Both the position numbers and the translations under genes were made by a program. A stretch of DNA of 64,000 nt from an uncultured Rhodocyclaceae bacterium (lineage in GTDB: Bacteria; Pseudomonadota; Gammaproteobacteria; Burkholderiales; Rhodocyclaceae), in contig CAJQTY010000001.1 of the NCBI GenBank assembly GCA_907163075.1, positions 1,612,001 to 1,676,000 of the forward strand. The letters run 5' to 3'. The notes beneath the pieces are model-generated. The model had not been told where the DNA came from. It saw nothing but the letters and a program-made list of their open reading frames with translations, and made no database searches. Below, in pieces: positions 1 through 8,273 of the stretch. Each line of letters starts with the position of its first letter. Positions within the stretch are counted from its first letter, which is position 1.

Positions 1-152
1 ACGAAGGGATGCTCAGCGGCGGTCACTGGTCAACAGGCTGTCGATCGCGGTCGCCGCTGAAAGCCGAAAAAGGAAGGGCTGTTATTTGAACTTCATTGGC
101 ATGTCTCGGTGACAACGCCCGTCGAGTGCGAACGCCCTGGCTTACAACGCCT

Positions 153-260
153 TTAGGCCACCTGGAGCTTGAGGACGCGATAGGCGAGTGCAATGCAAGT
201 TGCGCCAACAAGTGCAAGTGCCAGGGCGAGCGCCCAAGCCCCTGCGTGCTGCACAACCAA
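153..260 (-). other. Possible short membrane-peptide ORF, partial
   Basis: On the minus strand one frame ends in TAA at 155..153 and encodes about 35 residues that are almost entirely a hydrophobic helix (runs of Ala-Leu followed by VGATCIALAY) and a basic tail (YRVLKLQVA). The only starts in frame are TTG (260) or GTG (254), and I see no good ribosome binding site, so this may be the end of a decayed gene. The remaining frames in bases 1-373 look like chance ORFs. I recognise nothing else in this stretch. Confidence 0.15.
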
Positions 261-373
261 GGCATGGATGCCCGCCCATCTTGAAGGACCGTGCCCTCAC
301 CTTTCGAACGACATGGGAGCCTGGCCCCTTCCCTCCTCAAGACACTCCCGGTATCTCAGCGCGCGACGCCCAG

Positions 374-691
374 TTATGAAGCCACACTAAAAAACATTCT
401 AAATTTAGCTTTCGTGCCACCCAAGTTTTTAACCTCGTAGTGAATTTCTGTTTCTATGTCTGTATCGCTAAACTGCGAGGTGCTCTTTTCGATGACTTTG
501 AAAACTCGCCACAGTCTGGTGACTTCAAGCTGCGTATTTTGACTGAAGCCGCTGGTAGTGGATCCTGTGGCGAGTGGAACAGCGTTTGCGGACCAGACCG
601 CATCTGCAGGGGTTGCATTGTTCCACCACCAGTGGCCAGTTTGACCAGCGTTGAGTTCCAGCGTATTCGTATGAAATACTTTGAGTCCCAT
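374..691 (-). CDS. Hypothetical small protein, cassette-like
   Basis: This is a 105-residue protein of unknown function. The ATG at 691 is preceded by a strong GGAGG with a 6-base spacer, so it is preferred over the GTG two codons upstream. The sequence is rich in Trp, Asn, Thr and Ser in its first half (a WWW triplet lies near residue 22) and reads as a small all-beta protein. No signal peptide or membrane segment is visible. Base composition is clearly poorer in GC than the eCIS genes that follow. It lies on the minus strand directly downstream, in that orientation, of an attC-like site at 786-854, which is the position expected for the gene of an integron cassette. Cassette origin is inference; the presence of a real gene is well supported by the ribosome binding site. 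Confidence 0.55.
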   Translation of the reverse strand: MGLKVFHTNTLELNAGQTGHWWWNNATPADAVWSANAVPLATGSTTSGFSQNTQLEVTRLWRVFKVIEKSTSQFSDTDIETEIHYEVKNLGGTKAKFRMFFSVAS

Positions 692-785
692 TGTCACCCT
701 CCGTAAAAGGTGCAGTTAGTTAAGCAACTATAAGATGGCACCTGGTTTCACCTTATGCTCCATGCCTGCCGTACTTTGTTTTAAG

Positions 786-854
786 GCCCAACGTAAAGCT
801 CAACCGACGCTTGGAGCGAAGCGGAAAGCGGTCGGTTGGAGCGCAATGTCAGAA
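786..854 (-). other. attC-like integron recombination site
   Basis: Read on the minus strand, the segment ends in GTTGGGC (792..786), a perfect match to the attC core GTTRRRY, and begins with TTCTGAC (854..848), a degenerate RYYYAAC partner. Between them are arms at 842..826 and 812..798 that pair over about 14 bp but leave two unpaired bases in one arm. Such extrahelical bases are a hallmark of folded attC sites. Five-base spacers separate the cores from the arms on each side. The site is imperfect, so it may be an inactive relic. Confidence 0.45.
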
Positions 855-1416
855 CCCGCCCTCGCGTTCAAGCGAGCTTCCTCAGCCGAACACACCTACC
901 CGGGCAGGACCTGCTCAGCCCTTCATCGCGTTCAGCATGTGGTCCATAAGCATAAAAGGGGCCGCACTCACATTCCAAAGGACAACCGCTTCTCCGGCGT
1001 AACCGGTTCATCCGCCACCTTTCAGCAGACACCTTGGGTTTTCCACAAACCATGCGCGCCCAATCCCCGAAATCATGGATCACCACCGCAATCCGCCAGG
1101 CGCGGCGCCTGGGTTGTTAGTGACCCACCAACACATCCTGCCAACAGCCGCTAAGTGATTGTTCGGGCGGAACTTGTAACGCACACACCGCCGCTCCGGG
1201 TGGGTCGCTGCAAACCCTCAGCCGTTCATGATATTCGGCCAATCCATTGTTTTTGTTGAAGCGCCCGGTTGGCATGGTTGCTGCGTGCATCGTCCGGGCC
1301 GGCAGGCTTGCGTCCCGCGCACCGTGGCGCTCAGCGTTCGCCGGTGGCGGGCGGCCGTACCGGCGGTTGCTGATTCATCACGGGCCAGCGCCCGAAAACC
1401 AGTGAGGAGAAAAAGT
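855..1416. other. Non-coding stretch upstream of the eCIS operon
   Basis: No convincing gene is present. The sheath reading frame stays open to the left as far as 1228, but the residues encoded there do not look like protein. The sheath start at 1417 has its own GAGGAGA ribosome binding site. A 7-bp perfect inverted repeat (CCAGGCG/CGCCTGG) lies near 1097-1113. The eCIS promoter must lie somewhere here, but I cannot place it confidently. Confidence 0.35.
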
Positions 1417-3321
1417 ATGCCCAGCTATCTGCACCCAGGCGTCTACGTCGAAGAGATTCCCAGCGGCGCCAAGCCCATCGAAGGCGTCTCCACCTCGGTG
1501 GCCGCGCTGGTCGGCTACACCACTGAAGGCCCCATCGGCGAAGCCACTCTGGTGCATAGCTGGGATGAGTTCAAGGCCCGTTTCGGCGAGATTCATTCGG
1601 CGACCGACCACCTCGGCCTGGCCGCCTTCAACTTCTTCCTGAACGGCGGGCGCGACGCCTACATCGCGCGCCTGGCGCAGAACGCCGCGGCCTCGACCCT
1701 GCCCGCCGCGAGAATGCCCGGCCGCGCCGCCGGCAGCGCCAGCGCGATCAACGTGCTGGCGATCACGGCGAACAGCGCCGGCGCCTGGGGCAACACTCTG
1801 CGCGTACGGGTCACAGCCAACGACGGCTACCGCTTCGCGCTCGAAGTCAGCCAGGCCGAGGGGGCTGATTCGAGCGTCGTCGAGTCGTTCAGCAACCTGT
1901 CGATGGACAGCTCCGACGCCGGCTACGTGCTCACCGTCGTAAACGGCAGCTCGCGCTACATCAAGGCCGATCTTTCCAGCGATCTGAAAGCCACGCCGGC
2001 GACCTTTTTCAAGAATGCCACCAGCGTCAGCGGCGACCTCAGCGCGCTGGTGTTCACCACCGTGCTGGCCGGCATGACGCTGACGCTCAACGTCGACAAC
2101 CTCGGCGCCAAGAGCGTCACCCTCGGCGCGGCGCCGGGCGGCACCTACGACAGCGGCGGCGAGGTGGCGGCCGAAATCCAGGCCCGTGTGCGCGCCCTCG
2201 GCGACGCCTACGGCGCGTTTACCTGCGCTTTCGCCGGCAATCAGCTCACACTCACGTCCGGCAGCGACAGCGCGGCGTCTTCCGTGCTGGTGCGTCCCGG
2301 CGCGCTGGCGACCCTGCTCAAGCTCGGCAAAGGCGCCGGCGGCACGGAAATCCACGGCACCCAGGACGTCGTACCGGCCCTGATGGCTGTTGCCGAAGCC
2401 CTGACCGGCGGCGCCGACGGCGATGCCCCCGGTGTCGACGACTACGCCGACTTCTTCGCCAAACTGAAAAGGGTGCGCGACGTAAACATCGTCCTCCTGC
2501 CCGGCCAGTTCATGCCGGCGGACGGCACCGGTAACCCGGCCATCGACGCCGCCATCGCCCATTGCGAAGCGATGGCCAGCCGCATGCTGCTGGTCGACCC
2601 GCCGCCGGGTCACGAACTCGACCAGTCGGCGACGGTCAGCGCCCTCGGCCTGCCGACCTCGACCTATACGGCGCTCTACTACCCCTGGGTCAAAATGGCC
2701 AACCCCTTCTACAACCGCGATACCAACCCCAACGTGCCGACCACGCTGAGCGTCGCGCCGTCGCCGTTCGCCGCCGGCGTCTGGGCGCGCACCGACGGCA
2801 CGCGCGGCGTCTGGAAGGCCCCGGCCGGGGTCGAGGCCACGGTGCGCGGCATGGCCGGCCTCGAATTCACCGTCGAGGACGGCGACCAGGACCAGTTGAA
2901 CCCGGAAGGCGTCAATTGCCTGCGCAAGCTGCCCAGCTACGGCGCCGTCGTCTGGGGCACGCGCACGCTGTCGACCAAGGCCAACCCGGAATGGCGCTAC
3001 GTGCCGGTGCGGCGCACCGCCATCTACATCGAGAGCAGCATTTACAACGGCATCCAGTGGGCCGTCTTCGAACCCAACGACCATCGCCTGTGGTCGTCGC
3101 TGCGCGCCAACGTCGGCGCCTTCATGGACGGCCTGTTCCGCGCCGGCGCCTTCCAGGGCCAGAAATCGTCGGATGCCTACTTCGTGCGTTGTGGCCTCGG
3201 CGACACCATGACCCAGGACGACATCGACCGCGGCCAGGTCATCGCCATCGTCGGCTTCGCGCCGCTCAAGCCCGCCGAGTTCGTCATCGTGCGGATTCAG
3301 CAAAAAGTCGGCCAGTCATAA
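1417..3321 (+). CDS. eCIS contractile tail sheath protein
   Basis: This is the sheath subunit of a contractile injection system, the outer cylinder that shortens to drive the inner tube into a target. The 634-residue product opens with PSYLHPGVYVEEIPSG, the N-terminal signature of phage and eCIS sheath proteins (GVYVEE/IPSG), followed by the usual GVSTSVAALVG segment. The C-terminal third carries the conserved sheath core (NCLRKLPSYGAVVWGTRTL, then VPVRRTAIYIESSI and a final Q-x-x-I-x-I-V-G-F-x-P-L-K-P-A-E-F strand). The central 200 or so residues are variable and probably form the surface domain. The start is the ATG at 1417 behind GAGGAGA. It is the only sheath gene here, whereas PVC/Afp clusters carry two or three paralogues. 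It is first of a co-directional run ending at 22966. Confidence 0.95.
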   Translation: MPSYLHPGVYVEEIPSGAKPIEGVSTSVAALVGYTTEGPIGEATLVHSWDEFKARFGEIHSATDHLGLAAFNFFLNGGRDAYIARLAQNAAASTLPAARMPGRAAGSASAINVLAITANSAGAWGNTLRVRVTANDGYRFALEVSQAEGADSSVVESFSNLSMDSSDAGYVLTVVNGSSRYIKADLSSDLKATPATFFKNATSVSGDLSALVFTTVLAGMTLTLNVDNLGAKSVTLGAAPGGTYDSGGEVAAEIQARVRALGDAYGAFTCAFAGNQLTLTSGSDSAASSVLVRPGALATLLKLGKGAGGTEIHGTQDVVPALMAVAEALTGGADGDAPGVDDYADFFAKLKRVRDVNIVLLPGQFMPADGTGNPAIDAAIAHCEAMASRMLLVDPPPGHELDQSATVSALGLPTSTYTALYYPWVKMANPFYNRDTNPNVPTTLSVAPSPFAAGVWARTDGTRGVWKAPAGVEATVRGMAGLEFTVEDGDQDQLNPEGVNCLRKLPSYGAVVWGTRTLSTKANPEWRYVPVRRTAIYIESSIYNGIQWAVFEPNDHRLWSSLRANVGAFMDGLFRAGAFQGQKSSDAYFVRCGLGDTMTQDDIDRGQVIAIVGFAPLKPAEFVIVRIQQKVGQS

Positions 3322-3353
3322 AAGACCAAGGCAATCACTGAGGAGATACTGAA

Positions 3354-3863
3354 ATGGCTGCTCCCATGTTCCCGGTCAACGCCCACCGCCACGACCCCTA
3401 CCGCACCTTCAAGTTCCAGATCCTGATCGACGGCAAGCCGGTCGCCGGACTGAAGAAAATGGGTGCCCTCAAGCGCAAGACCGAGGCCATCAAATGGCGC
3501 ACCGCCGGTGATCCGAGCAAGGAGCGCATCCTGCCCGGCGGCACCAGCTACGAGCCGATTTCCCTCGAACAGGGCCTGTCGCACGACCCGGTGTTCGAAA
3601 GCTGGGCGGCGCTGGTCAACAACATCGAAGGCGACGCCGCCATGTCGCTGAAGAACTTCCGCAAGGATATCGTCATTAACGTGCTCAACCTGCAGGGGCA
3701 GGTCGCCATCTCCTACAAGGTGTTCCGTGCCTGGGTCTCGGATTTCCAGGCGCTGCCCGAACTCGACGCCGGCAGCATGAACGCCGTCGGCATCCAGACG
3801 ATCACCCTGCAGCACGAGGGCTGGCAGCGCGATACCGCGGTCAACGAGCCGACGGAAACCTGA
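3354..3863 (+). CDS. eCIS inner tube protein (T4 gp19/Hcp-like)
   Basis: This 169-residue protein matches the tail-tube family of contractile systems. It has the DPYRTFKFQILIDGKPVAGLKKMGAL opening, the LPGGTSYEPISLEQGLSHDPVFESWA motif and a closing beta strand around ITLQHEGWQRD, all typical of T4 gp19-like tubes. Stacked hexamers of it would form the rigid conduit ejected on contraction. A clear GAGGAG ribosome binding site precedes the ATG at 3354, and it follows the sheath gene by 32 bp, as in most eCIS loci. Only one tube gene is found, so tube and tube-initiator roles are probably shared with the CIS_tube-domain protein at 8274. Confidence 0.93.
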   Translation: MAAPMFPVNAHRHDPYRTFKFQILIDGKPVAGLKKMGALKRKTEAIKWRTAGDPSKERILPGGTSYEPISLEQGLSHDPVFESWAALVNNIEGDAAMSLKNFRKDIVINVLNLQGQVAISYKVFRAWVSDFQALPELDAGSMNAVGIQTITLQHEGWQRDTAVNEPTET

Positions 3864-3871
3864 ACGGCATC

Positions 3872-4663
3872 ATGCAACTCCCCGGCGGACTGGTGGAAGA
3901 CGGCGCACGGCGACGCGACTGGGCATTCCGGCCGCTCTCCGGCGCGCTCGAACTGGCCCTGGCCGAAGCTGGCGAGAATGCGGCGAGCACGCCGCAGGCG
4001 GTCACCCGGGCGCTGTCCCTGGCCCTCGACCAGCTGGCTGGCGCGGCGGCCAGCCCGGCGCGCGTCGCCGGCCTGTGCGTCGCCGACCGCCAGTTCCTGA
4101 TGCGCGAGCTGGAGCGCCATCTTGGCCACGCCGGCGGCTGGTTCCAGGCCGACTGCGGGCAGTGCGGCGCGCGTTTCGACTTCCACCTCGACTACGCCGA
4201 TCTGCCGGTGCAGGACGCGGCGGACGGCTACCCGCAGGCGCAGGTCGACATCGACGGCCGGCCACTGCGTTTCCGTCTGCCAACCGGCGCCGACCAGGAA
4301 ATCCTCGCCGGCCTGCCGCCAGCGCAGGCCGGCACCTGGCTGCTGCGCCAACTGGCGAGCGAACCCGAGGCGCTCGGCGGCCTCGACCCGGCGCAGACGG
4401 CCGCCGTCGATGCCGCGCTCGAAGCCATGGCGCCGGCCATCGTCCTCGGCGTGCAGGCCGCCTGCCCGGCGTGCGGCCGCGCCAACGACGTCGAACTCGA
4501 TCCCTACCGCGCGCTGGCGCGGCGCAGCGACGAACTGCTGCACGAGGTGCACCACCTCGCGGCGCACTACCACTGGAGCGAAGCCGAGATCCTCGGCCTG
4601 CCGCGCCAGCGCCGGCAGCGTTACCTGCAAATGATCGACCGCGCGCGCGGTCTGGCCGAGTGA
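3872..4663 (+). CDS. Baseplate/assembly protein with CxxC pairs (T4_baseplate-like)
   Basis: This 263-residue protein contains two CxxC pairs, CGQCG near residue 92 and CPACG near residue 203, that could form a split zinc ribbon. The arrangement, size and position immediately after the tube gene resemble the T4 gp26/gp28-like baseplate proteins found in eCIS and tailed phages. The N-terminal 80 residues are Ala- and Leu-rich and helical; the C terminus is also helical. No signal peptide or membrane span is visible. It starts 9 bp after the tube stop codon, consistent with translational coupling. The family assignment rests on context and the Cys pattern, so an assembly chaperone role is also possible. 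Confidence 0.6.
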   Translation: MQLPGGLVEDGARRRDWAFRPLSGALELALAEAGENAASTPQAVTRALSLALDQLAGAAASPARVAGLCVADRQFLMRELERHLGHAGGWFQADCGQCGARFDFHLDYADLPVQDAADGYPQAQVDIDGRPLRFRLPTGADQEILAGLPPAQAGTWLLRQLASEPEALGGLDPAQTAAVDAALEAMAPAIVLGVQAACPACGRANDVELDPYRALARRSDELLHEVHHLAAHYHWSEAEILGLPRQRRQRYLQMIDRARGLAE

Positions 4664-4676
4664 GCGGATAAGCGCC

Positions 4677-5603
4677 ATGGGCCTTCTAAACGACACCATC
4701 CGCGATGCGCGCCGCCCGCTGGGCGTCCACCGGATCGCCGATACGGCGGAGTCAGTCGAGTTGGCGGACGCATTCGAAGCCGCTACGCCGGTTTCCGAGT
4801 TTTCACCGGAAAGCCCGCCGGGCGGCGCGCACAGCATTTCACGATTTCAGAAGGAGGGGCAGGCTCTGCCCCGAGAGGCGTCATTCCAGTCCGGGGGCGG
4901 GATTATTCGTCTTCCGGCTGGCGACCCTTTGTTAGCGGAGATGGACGTCGAAAGGCCGAAGTCATCCGCCACAAATGTCGGATTCAACGATATTTCCGTC
5001 ATGGGCGATAACCGAGAAAGCGAACTGGAAACAGGACATGAAGAACACAGAAGTCCAGGCAAGGTAGCGGCAGCCAACGTGAAATCCGAGTCGAAAACGC
5101 ATCAGTCAGAAGTTTTGTCTGGGTCAATCGAAACGGAGTCGTATCACGAAACGCATCAGTCCAATACTCCAGAAGGCAGTGAACAACGTGTTAGCAGACA
5201 AGGAGAAACGTTCCTGAGCCGGCTGCCGGGTCGGGGCGCCCCTTCTGAAACCTTCAGCGAAAAAACTGCCGCCGCGTCCTGGCGCCCGGCGCACGACGCC
5301 CCGCATGATGCCCGAGCCGCAGTGCGCCACGATGGCGCGGCCACCACAGCCAGCGCGGTCATTGATCGCACGGCGCCGGAACGCGCGCGCGCCACAGCGA
5401 CGCGCACCAGCGCGCCGCCGCTTCACGCCAGCCGCCCGGCGACGGCATCGGCGCGCGCACCCGAAGCCGAGCCGCCCGGCCTGGTCATCGGCCGCATCGA
5501 CGTGCTGGTCGTCGCCGACGGCGCGCCGGCGCAGCCGCGCCCCGCCGCGCCGGCGCTTGCCGAGCGCGGCTTCCTCAGCCGCAACTACCTGAAACGGCTC
5601 TGA
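4677..5603 (+). CDS. Disordered eCIS-locus protein with AT-rich internal segment
   Basis: This 308-residue protein lies between the CxxC baseplate-like gene and the DUF4255 gene. I do not recognise its family. It is low-complexity: an N-terminal 50 residues of ordinary GC-rich code, a middle of about 120 residues rich in Ser, Glu, His and Thr encoded by clearly AT-richer DNA (about 4830-5230), then an Ala/Pro/Arg-rich linker and a compact C terminus (PGLVIGRIDVLVVAD, ending RGFLSRNYLKRL). The middle contains a short direct repeat, ACGCATCAGTC, at two places 54 bp (18 codons) apart, keeping frame. The conserved-looking C-terminal tail may dock onto a partner. No other candidate tape-measure gene was found, so it could be a short or diverged tape measure, or a cargo adaptor; both are guesses. 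Confidence 0.6.
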   Translation: MGLLNDTIRDARRPLGVHRIADTAESVELADAFEAATPVSEFSPESPPGGAHSISRFQKEGQALPREASFQSGGGIIRLPAGDPLLAEMDVERPKSSATNVGFNDISVMGDNRESELETGHEEHRSPGKVAAANVKSESKTHQSEVLSGSIETESYHETHQSNTPEGSEQRVSRQGETFLSRLPGRGAPSETFSEKTAAASWRPAHDAPHDARAAVRHDGAATTASAVIDRTAPERARATATRTSAPPLHASRPATASARAPEAEPPGLVIGRIDVLVVADGAPAQPRPAAPALAERGFLSRNYLKRL

Positions 5604-5604
5604 C

Positions 5605-6633
5605 ATGGCCCTCGCCCTCTCGCCGCTATCGCAGGTCTGCAAAGGCATCCGCAGCTATCTGGACGGCGTGATCAACGCCCCCGAGCGCAGCAAGGTCAGC
5701 GTGCTGCTGGCCACCCCGGCCGAGACCGCGTCGGCCAGCGCCGGCGACAGCAATCACCGCCTCAATCTCTTTTTCAACCGCTTCGAGCCGTCCGGCCTGT
5801 TTCCCGACACGCTGCCCGGCGAAACCGGCTGGATTCGCACCTACTGCCTGGTCACCCCGTTCGCGGCCGAGGAGGACAGCGTCGGCGCCGGCGAAAACGA
5901 CCTCAAGCTGATCGGCGAAGTGCTGCGCATCTTTCACGAAAAGCCGGTGCTGCAACTGCGTGTCGACGGCGAGGATTACCACTTGCAGATCATCTTCCAG
6001 CCGCTCGGCGTCGAGCAGCTCAACCAGTTGTGGTCCACGCAGGGCGACACCATCTACCGGCCTTCGCTGCTCTACGAAATCTCCCTGGCGCCGGTCGTGC
6101 CGGCGAGAAAGGCCGTCGCCGCACCGCTGGCCGGCGGCTTCGGGCTCGAGGTCCGGGCCACGCTGGAGAGGCAGGACGGGCAGGAGGCGAGCATCGCCGG
6201 CCGCCTGCCGGAAGTGCCGGTGATGGTCCCGGCCATCGCGCGCGAAGACTGGGCGCCGGCCGTCGCCTTCGTGCATGCCGGCGTCTGCGCGTTCAGCTTC
6301 AGCTTCGCGCTCGGTAGCCCGGCGCTGGCCGCCTTCGTGCCGCGCGTGTGGCTCGCCGGCAAGCCCGGTGAAATCCTCTCGCTGCACTGGGAACGCTGGG
6401 ACGCGGCGGCCGGCTGGCAGGCCGTGTTGCCGGACGGCAGCGCCCTGATCACCAGTCGCGCCATCGACCCCGACGCGGTGGCGAGCGCCGTCACCGAGGC
6501 GCTCGTCCTGCCCTTCACCGACCGCGTCGGCCAGATGCTCTTCTACGCCGTGCGCACTTACGCCCGCGCCGGCGACGGCGTCGTCCTCAGCGTGCGCTCC
6601 AACCCGCTGTTGATCAGCCTGTACGCGGGCTAG
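5605..6633 (+). CDS. DUF4255/Pvc16-like tail terminator (cap) protein
   Basis: The first 185 or so residues match the DUF4255 (Pvc16 N-terminal) domain: an opening LSPLSQVCKGIRSYLDG, the VSVLLATP strand, then NLFFNRFEPSG, the GWIRTYCLVTPF strand and a GENDLKLIGEVLRIFHEKPVL helix. In the PVC particle this family caps the distal end of the tube and sheath. The C-terminal 150 residues (about 190-342) form a second beta-rich domain. It starts 1 bp after the previous stop codon and ends just before the AAA+ ATPase gene; cap and ATPase genes are usually adjacent in eCIS loci. No unusual features. Confidence 0.88.
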   Translation: MALALSPLSQVCKGIRSYLDGVINAPERSKVSVLLATPAETASASAGDSNHRLNLFFNRFEPSGLFPDTLPGETGWIRTYCLVTPFAAEEDSVGAGENDLKLIGEVLRIFHEKPVLQLRVDGEDYHLQIIFQPLGVEQLNQLWSTQGDTIYRPSLLYEISLAPVVPARKAVAAPLAGGFGLEVRATLERQDGQEASIAGRLPEVPVMVPAIAREDWAPAVAFVHAGVCAFSFSFALGSPALAAFVPRVWLAGKPGEILSLHWERWDAAAGWQAVLPDGSALITSRAIDPDAVASAVTEALVLPFTDRVGQMLFYAVRTYARAGDGVVLSVRSNPLLISLYAG

Positions 6634-6638
6634 CCCGG

Positions 6639-8018
6639 ATGAACGCGCCGCTCGCCAAGCATGCCGCCCTGCCCGCGCTCGACGCCCTCGGCAGCGAATG
6701 GCAGCGCCTCGACTTCCTGGTCTGGTGCCTGTCGCGCAGCCGTCAGGGCGAAGCCGTCGGCGAGGCCGAGATCACCCGCCTGCGCGAGCTGCAAAATAGC
6801 GTCGATGCCGTGCGCGCCGTTGGCGGCGCCTGGGAAACCCTGCTCGGCTTCCACCTGTCGCCGATCGACTACGACATCCTGGCCTGCGCCCTGGCGCCGG
6901 AACTTGAGCCGCGCCTCGGCTGGGCCTTCCAGAACCTGCAGGCCGGGAGCGCCCAGCCGTGGGCCACGCGCGCGCTGATCCAGGAACTGCTGGCGCTCGA
7001 CGCGACGCAGGCCGAGGACTTGCGGCGCGCCCTCGAACCGGCTGCCGCCCTGTTGCGCCACCGCCTGCTACGCCTCGACCAGGACGGCCCGTACCGGCCG
7101 ATCACCCCGGAACCCTGGCTGCTGGCTCGCTTGACTGGCCGCCCGCTCGATCTGCCGCCGCCGCCCGGCGCCACGCCGGTCGACCTGGCGGCGTCGTGGG
7201 ACGACCTGGTGCTGCCCGCCGGCCGTCTGGCGATGCTGCGCGAGTTCATGCTCTGGATCGACCAGCGCGATACCGTCGTCGGCCGCTGGGGCGGGCAGAA
7301 GGTCGGCGGCCCGGTGGCCCTGTTCTCCGGCCCGTCCGGCACCGGCAAGACCTTCGCCGCCGGGGTCATCGCCCAGGCCCTCGGCTGGCGCCTCTATCGC
7401 GTCGATCTCGGCCGCCTGGTCAGCAAGTACGTCGGCGAGACCGAGGAAAACCTCAATCGTCTGTTCGACGCCGCGCACGGCCAGCCGATGGTCCTCCAGT
7501 TTGACGAAGCCGACGCGCTGTTCGCCAAGCGCGGCGCCGTCAAGGAGGCGCGCGACCGCTACGCCAACATGGAAGTCAGCCACCTGCTGACGCGCATCGA
7601 AATGCACGACGGCCCGTGCATCCTCACCACCAACCTGCGCAAACAGCTCGATTCGGCCTTTACCCGGCGCTTCCAGCTGGTCGTCGAGTTTCCGCGCCCG
7701 GACGCCATGGCCCGCGCCGAACTCTGGCGCCGCCTGCTGCCGCCGCGCGCACCGCTGCACCCGGCAGTGGACATGGGTTTTCTCGGCAACGCCGTGGCCC
7801 TGACCGGCGGCAGCATCCGCAACGCCGCGCTGCACGCCGCCTACCTGGCGGCCGGCGCCGGTGGCGCGGGTGACGCGGCAACACCAACGGCCATCGGCCT
7901 GCCGCATATCGCCCACGCCGTCTGGCGCGAACTGGCCAAGGAAGGGCGCGAACTGGCGGCGCAGGACCTCGGCCTGCTCGCCGCCCACCTGCCGCGCGAG
8001 GTACGCGATGAAGACTGA
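6639..8018 (+). CDS. AAA+ ATPase of the eCIS (Pvc15/Afp15-like)
   Basis: This 459-residue AAA+ protein has an N-terminal helical domain of about 190 residues and one ATPase module. Walker A is GPSGTGKT near residues 231-238 and Walker B is MVLQFDEADALF near 284-295; an arginine-finger-like segment follows (RKQLDSAFTRRFQ, near 340). The family is present in nearly all eCIS loci, where it is thought to act in particle assembly or cargo loading rather than as a structural part. It is cytoplasmic, with no signal peptide. Its 3' end overlaps the next small gene by 11 bp, which suggests coupled translation. Confidence 0.92.
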   Translation: MNAPLAKHAALPALDALGSEWQRLDFLVWCLSRSRQGEAVGEAEITRLRELQNSVDAVRAVGGAWETLLGFHLSPIDYDILACALAPELEPRLGWAFQNLQAGSAQPWATRALIQELLALDATQAEDLRRALEPAAALLRHRLLRLDQDGPYRPITPEPWLLARLTGRPLDLPPPPGATPVDLAASWDDLVLPAGRLAMLREFMLWIDQRDTVVGRWGGQKVGGPVALFSGPSGTGKTFAAGVIAQALGWRLYRVDLGRLVSKYVGETEENLNRLFDAAHGQPMVLQFDEADALFAKRGAVKEARDRYANMEVSHLLTRIEMHDGPCILTTNLRKQLDSAFTRRFQLVVEFPRPDAMARAELWRRLLPPRAPLHPAVDMGFLGNAVALTGGSIRNAALHAAYLAAGAGGAGDAATPTAIGLPHIAHAVWRELAKEGRELAAQDLGLLAAHLPREVRDED

Positions 8019-8271
8019 AATCGGCCAGCTGAAGCTGCGCCTGCCGTCCACCTTCGCCGAGCGCGCGCCGGCCATCGGCCGCCTGGTCGGCGAAGCGCTG
8101 GCGAGGCTGGCGCGCCAGCCGGATCTGCCGCGCGGGCAACTGGCCCGGCTTGGCGTCGGTCCCGTGCAGGTCGATGCGCGCGACTCCGACCGCGTCGTCG
8201 CCGGGCAGATTGCCGGCGCCATCGCACGTTCCATGGCGGCGGCGCTCGCCGCCCCGGCCCGGGAGAACTGA
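8008..8271 (+). CDS. Small hypothetical eCIS-locus protein
   Basis: This is an 87-residue protein starting at ATG 8008 inside the end of the ATPase gene. It is basic and helical (MKTEIGQLKLRLPSTFAERA, then a long Arg/Leu-rich helix and a small C-terminal IAGAIARSMAAAL segment). The pattern resembles the short helical proteins encoded beside baseplate hub genes in other contractile-tail loci. The overlap with the ATPase gene and the 2-bp gap to the next gene argue that it is a genuine operon member. Function unknown. Confidence 0.65.
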   Translation: MKTEIGQLKLRLPSTFAERAPAIGRLVGEALARLARQPDLPRGQLARLGVGPVQVDARDSDRVVAGQIAGAIARSMAAALAAPAREN

Positions 8272-8273
8272 AC

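Noticed and set aside
1378-3303. Long open frame antisense to the sheath gene
   Set aside because: GC-rich coding DNA often leaves the opposite strand open; the product is low-complexity Arg/Gly/Val-rich with no domain, and the sense frame is a clear sheath protein.
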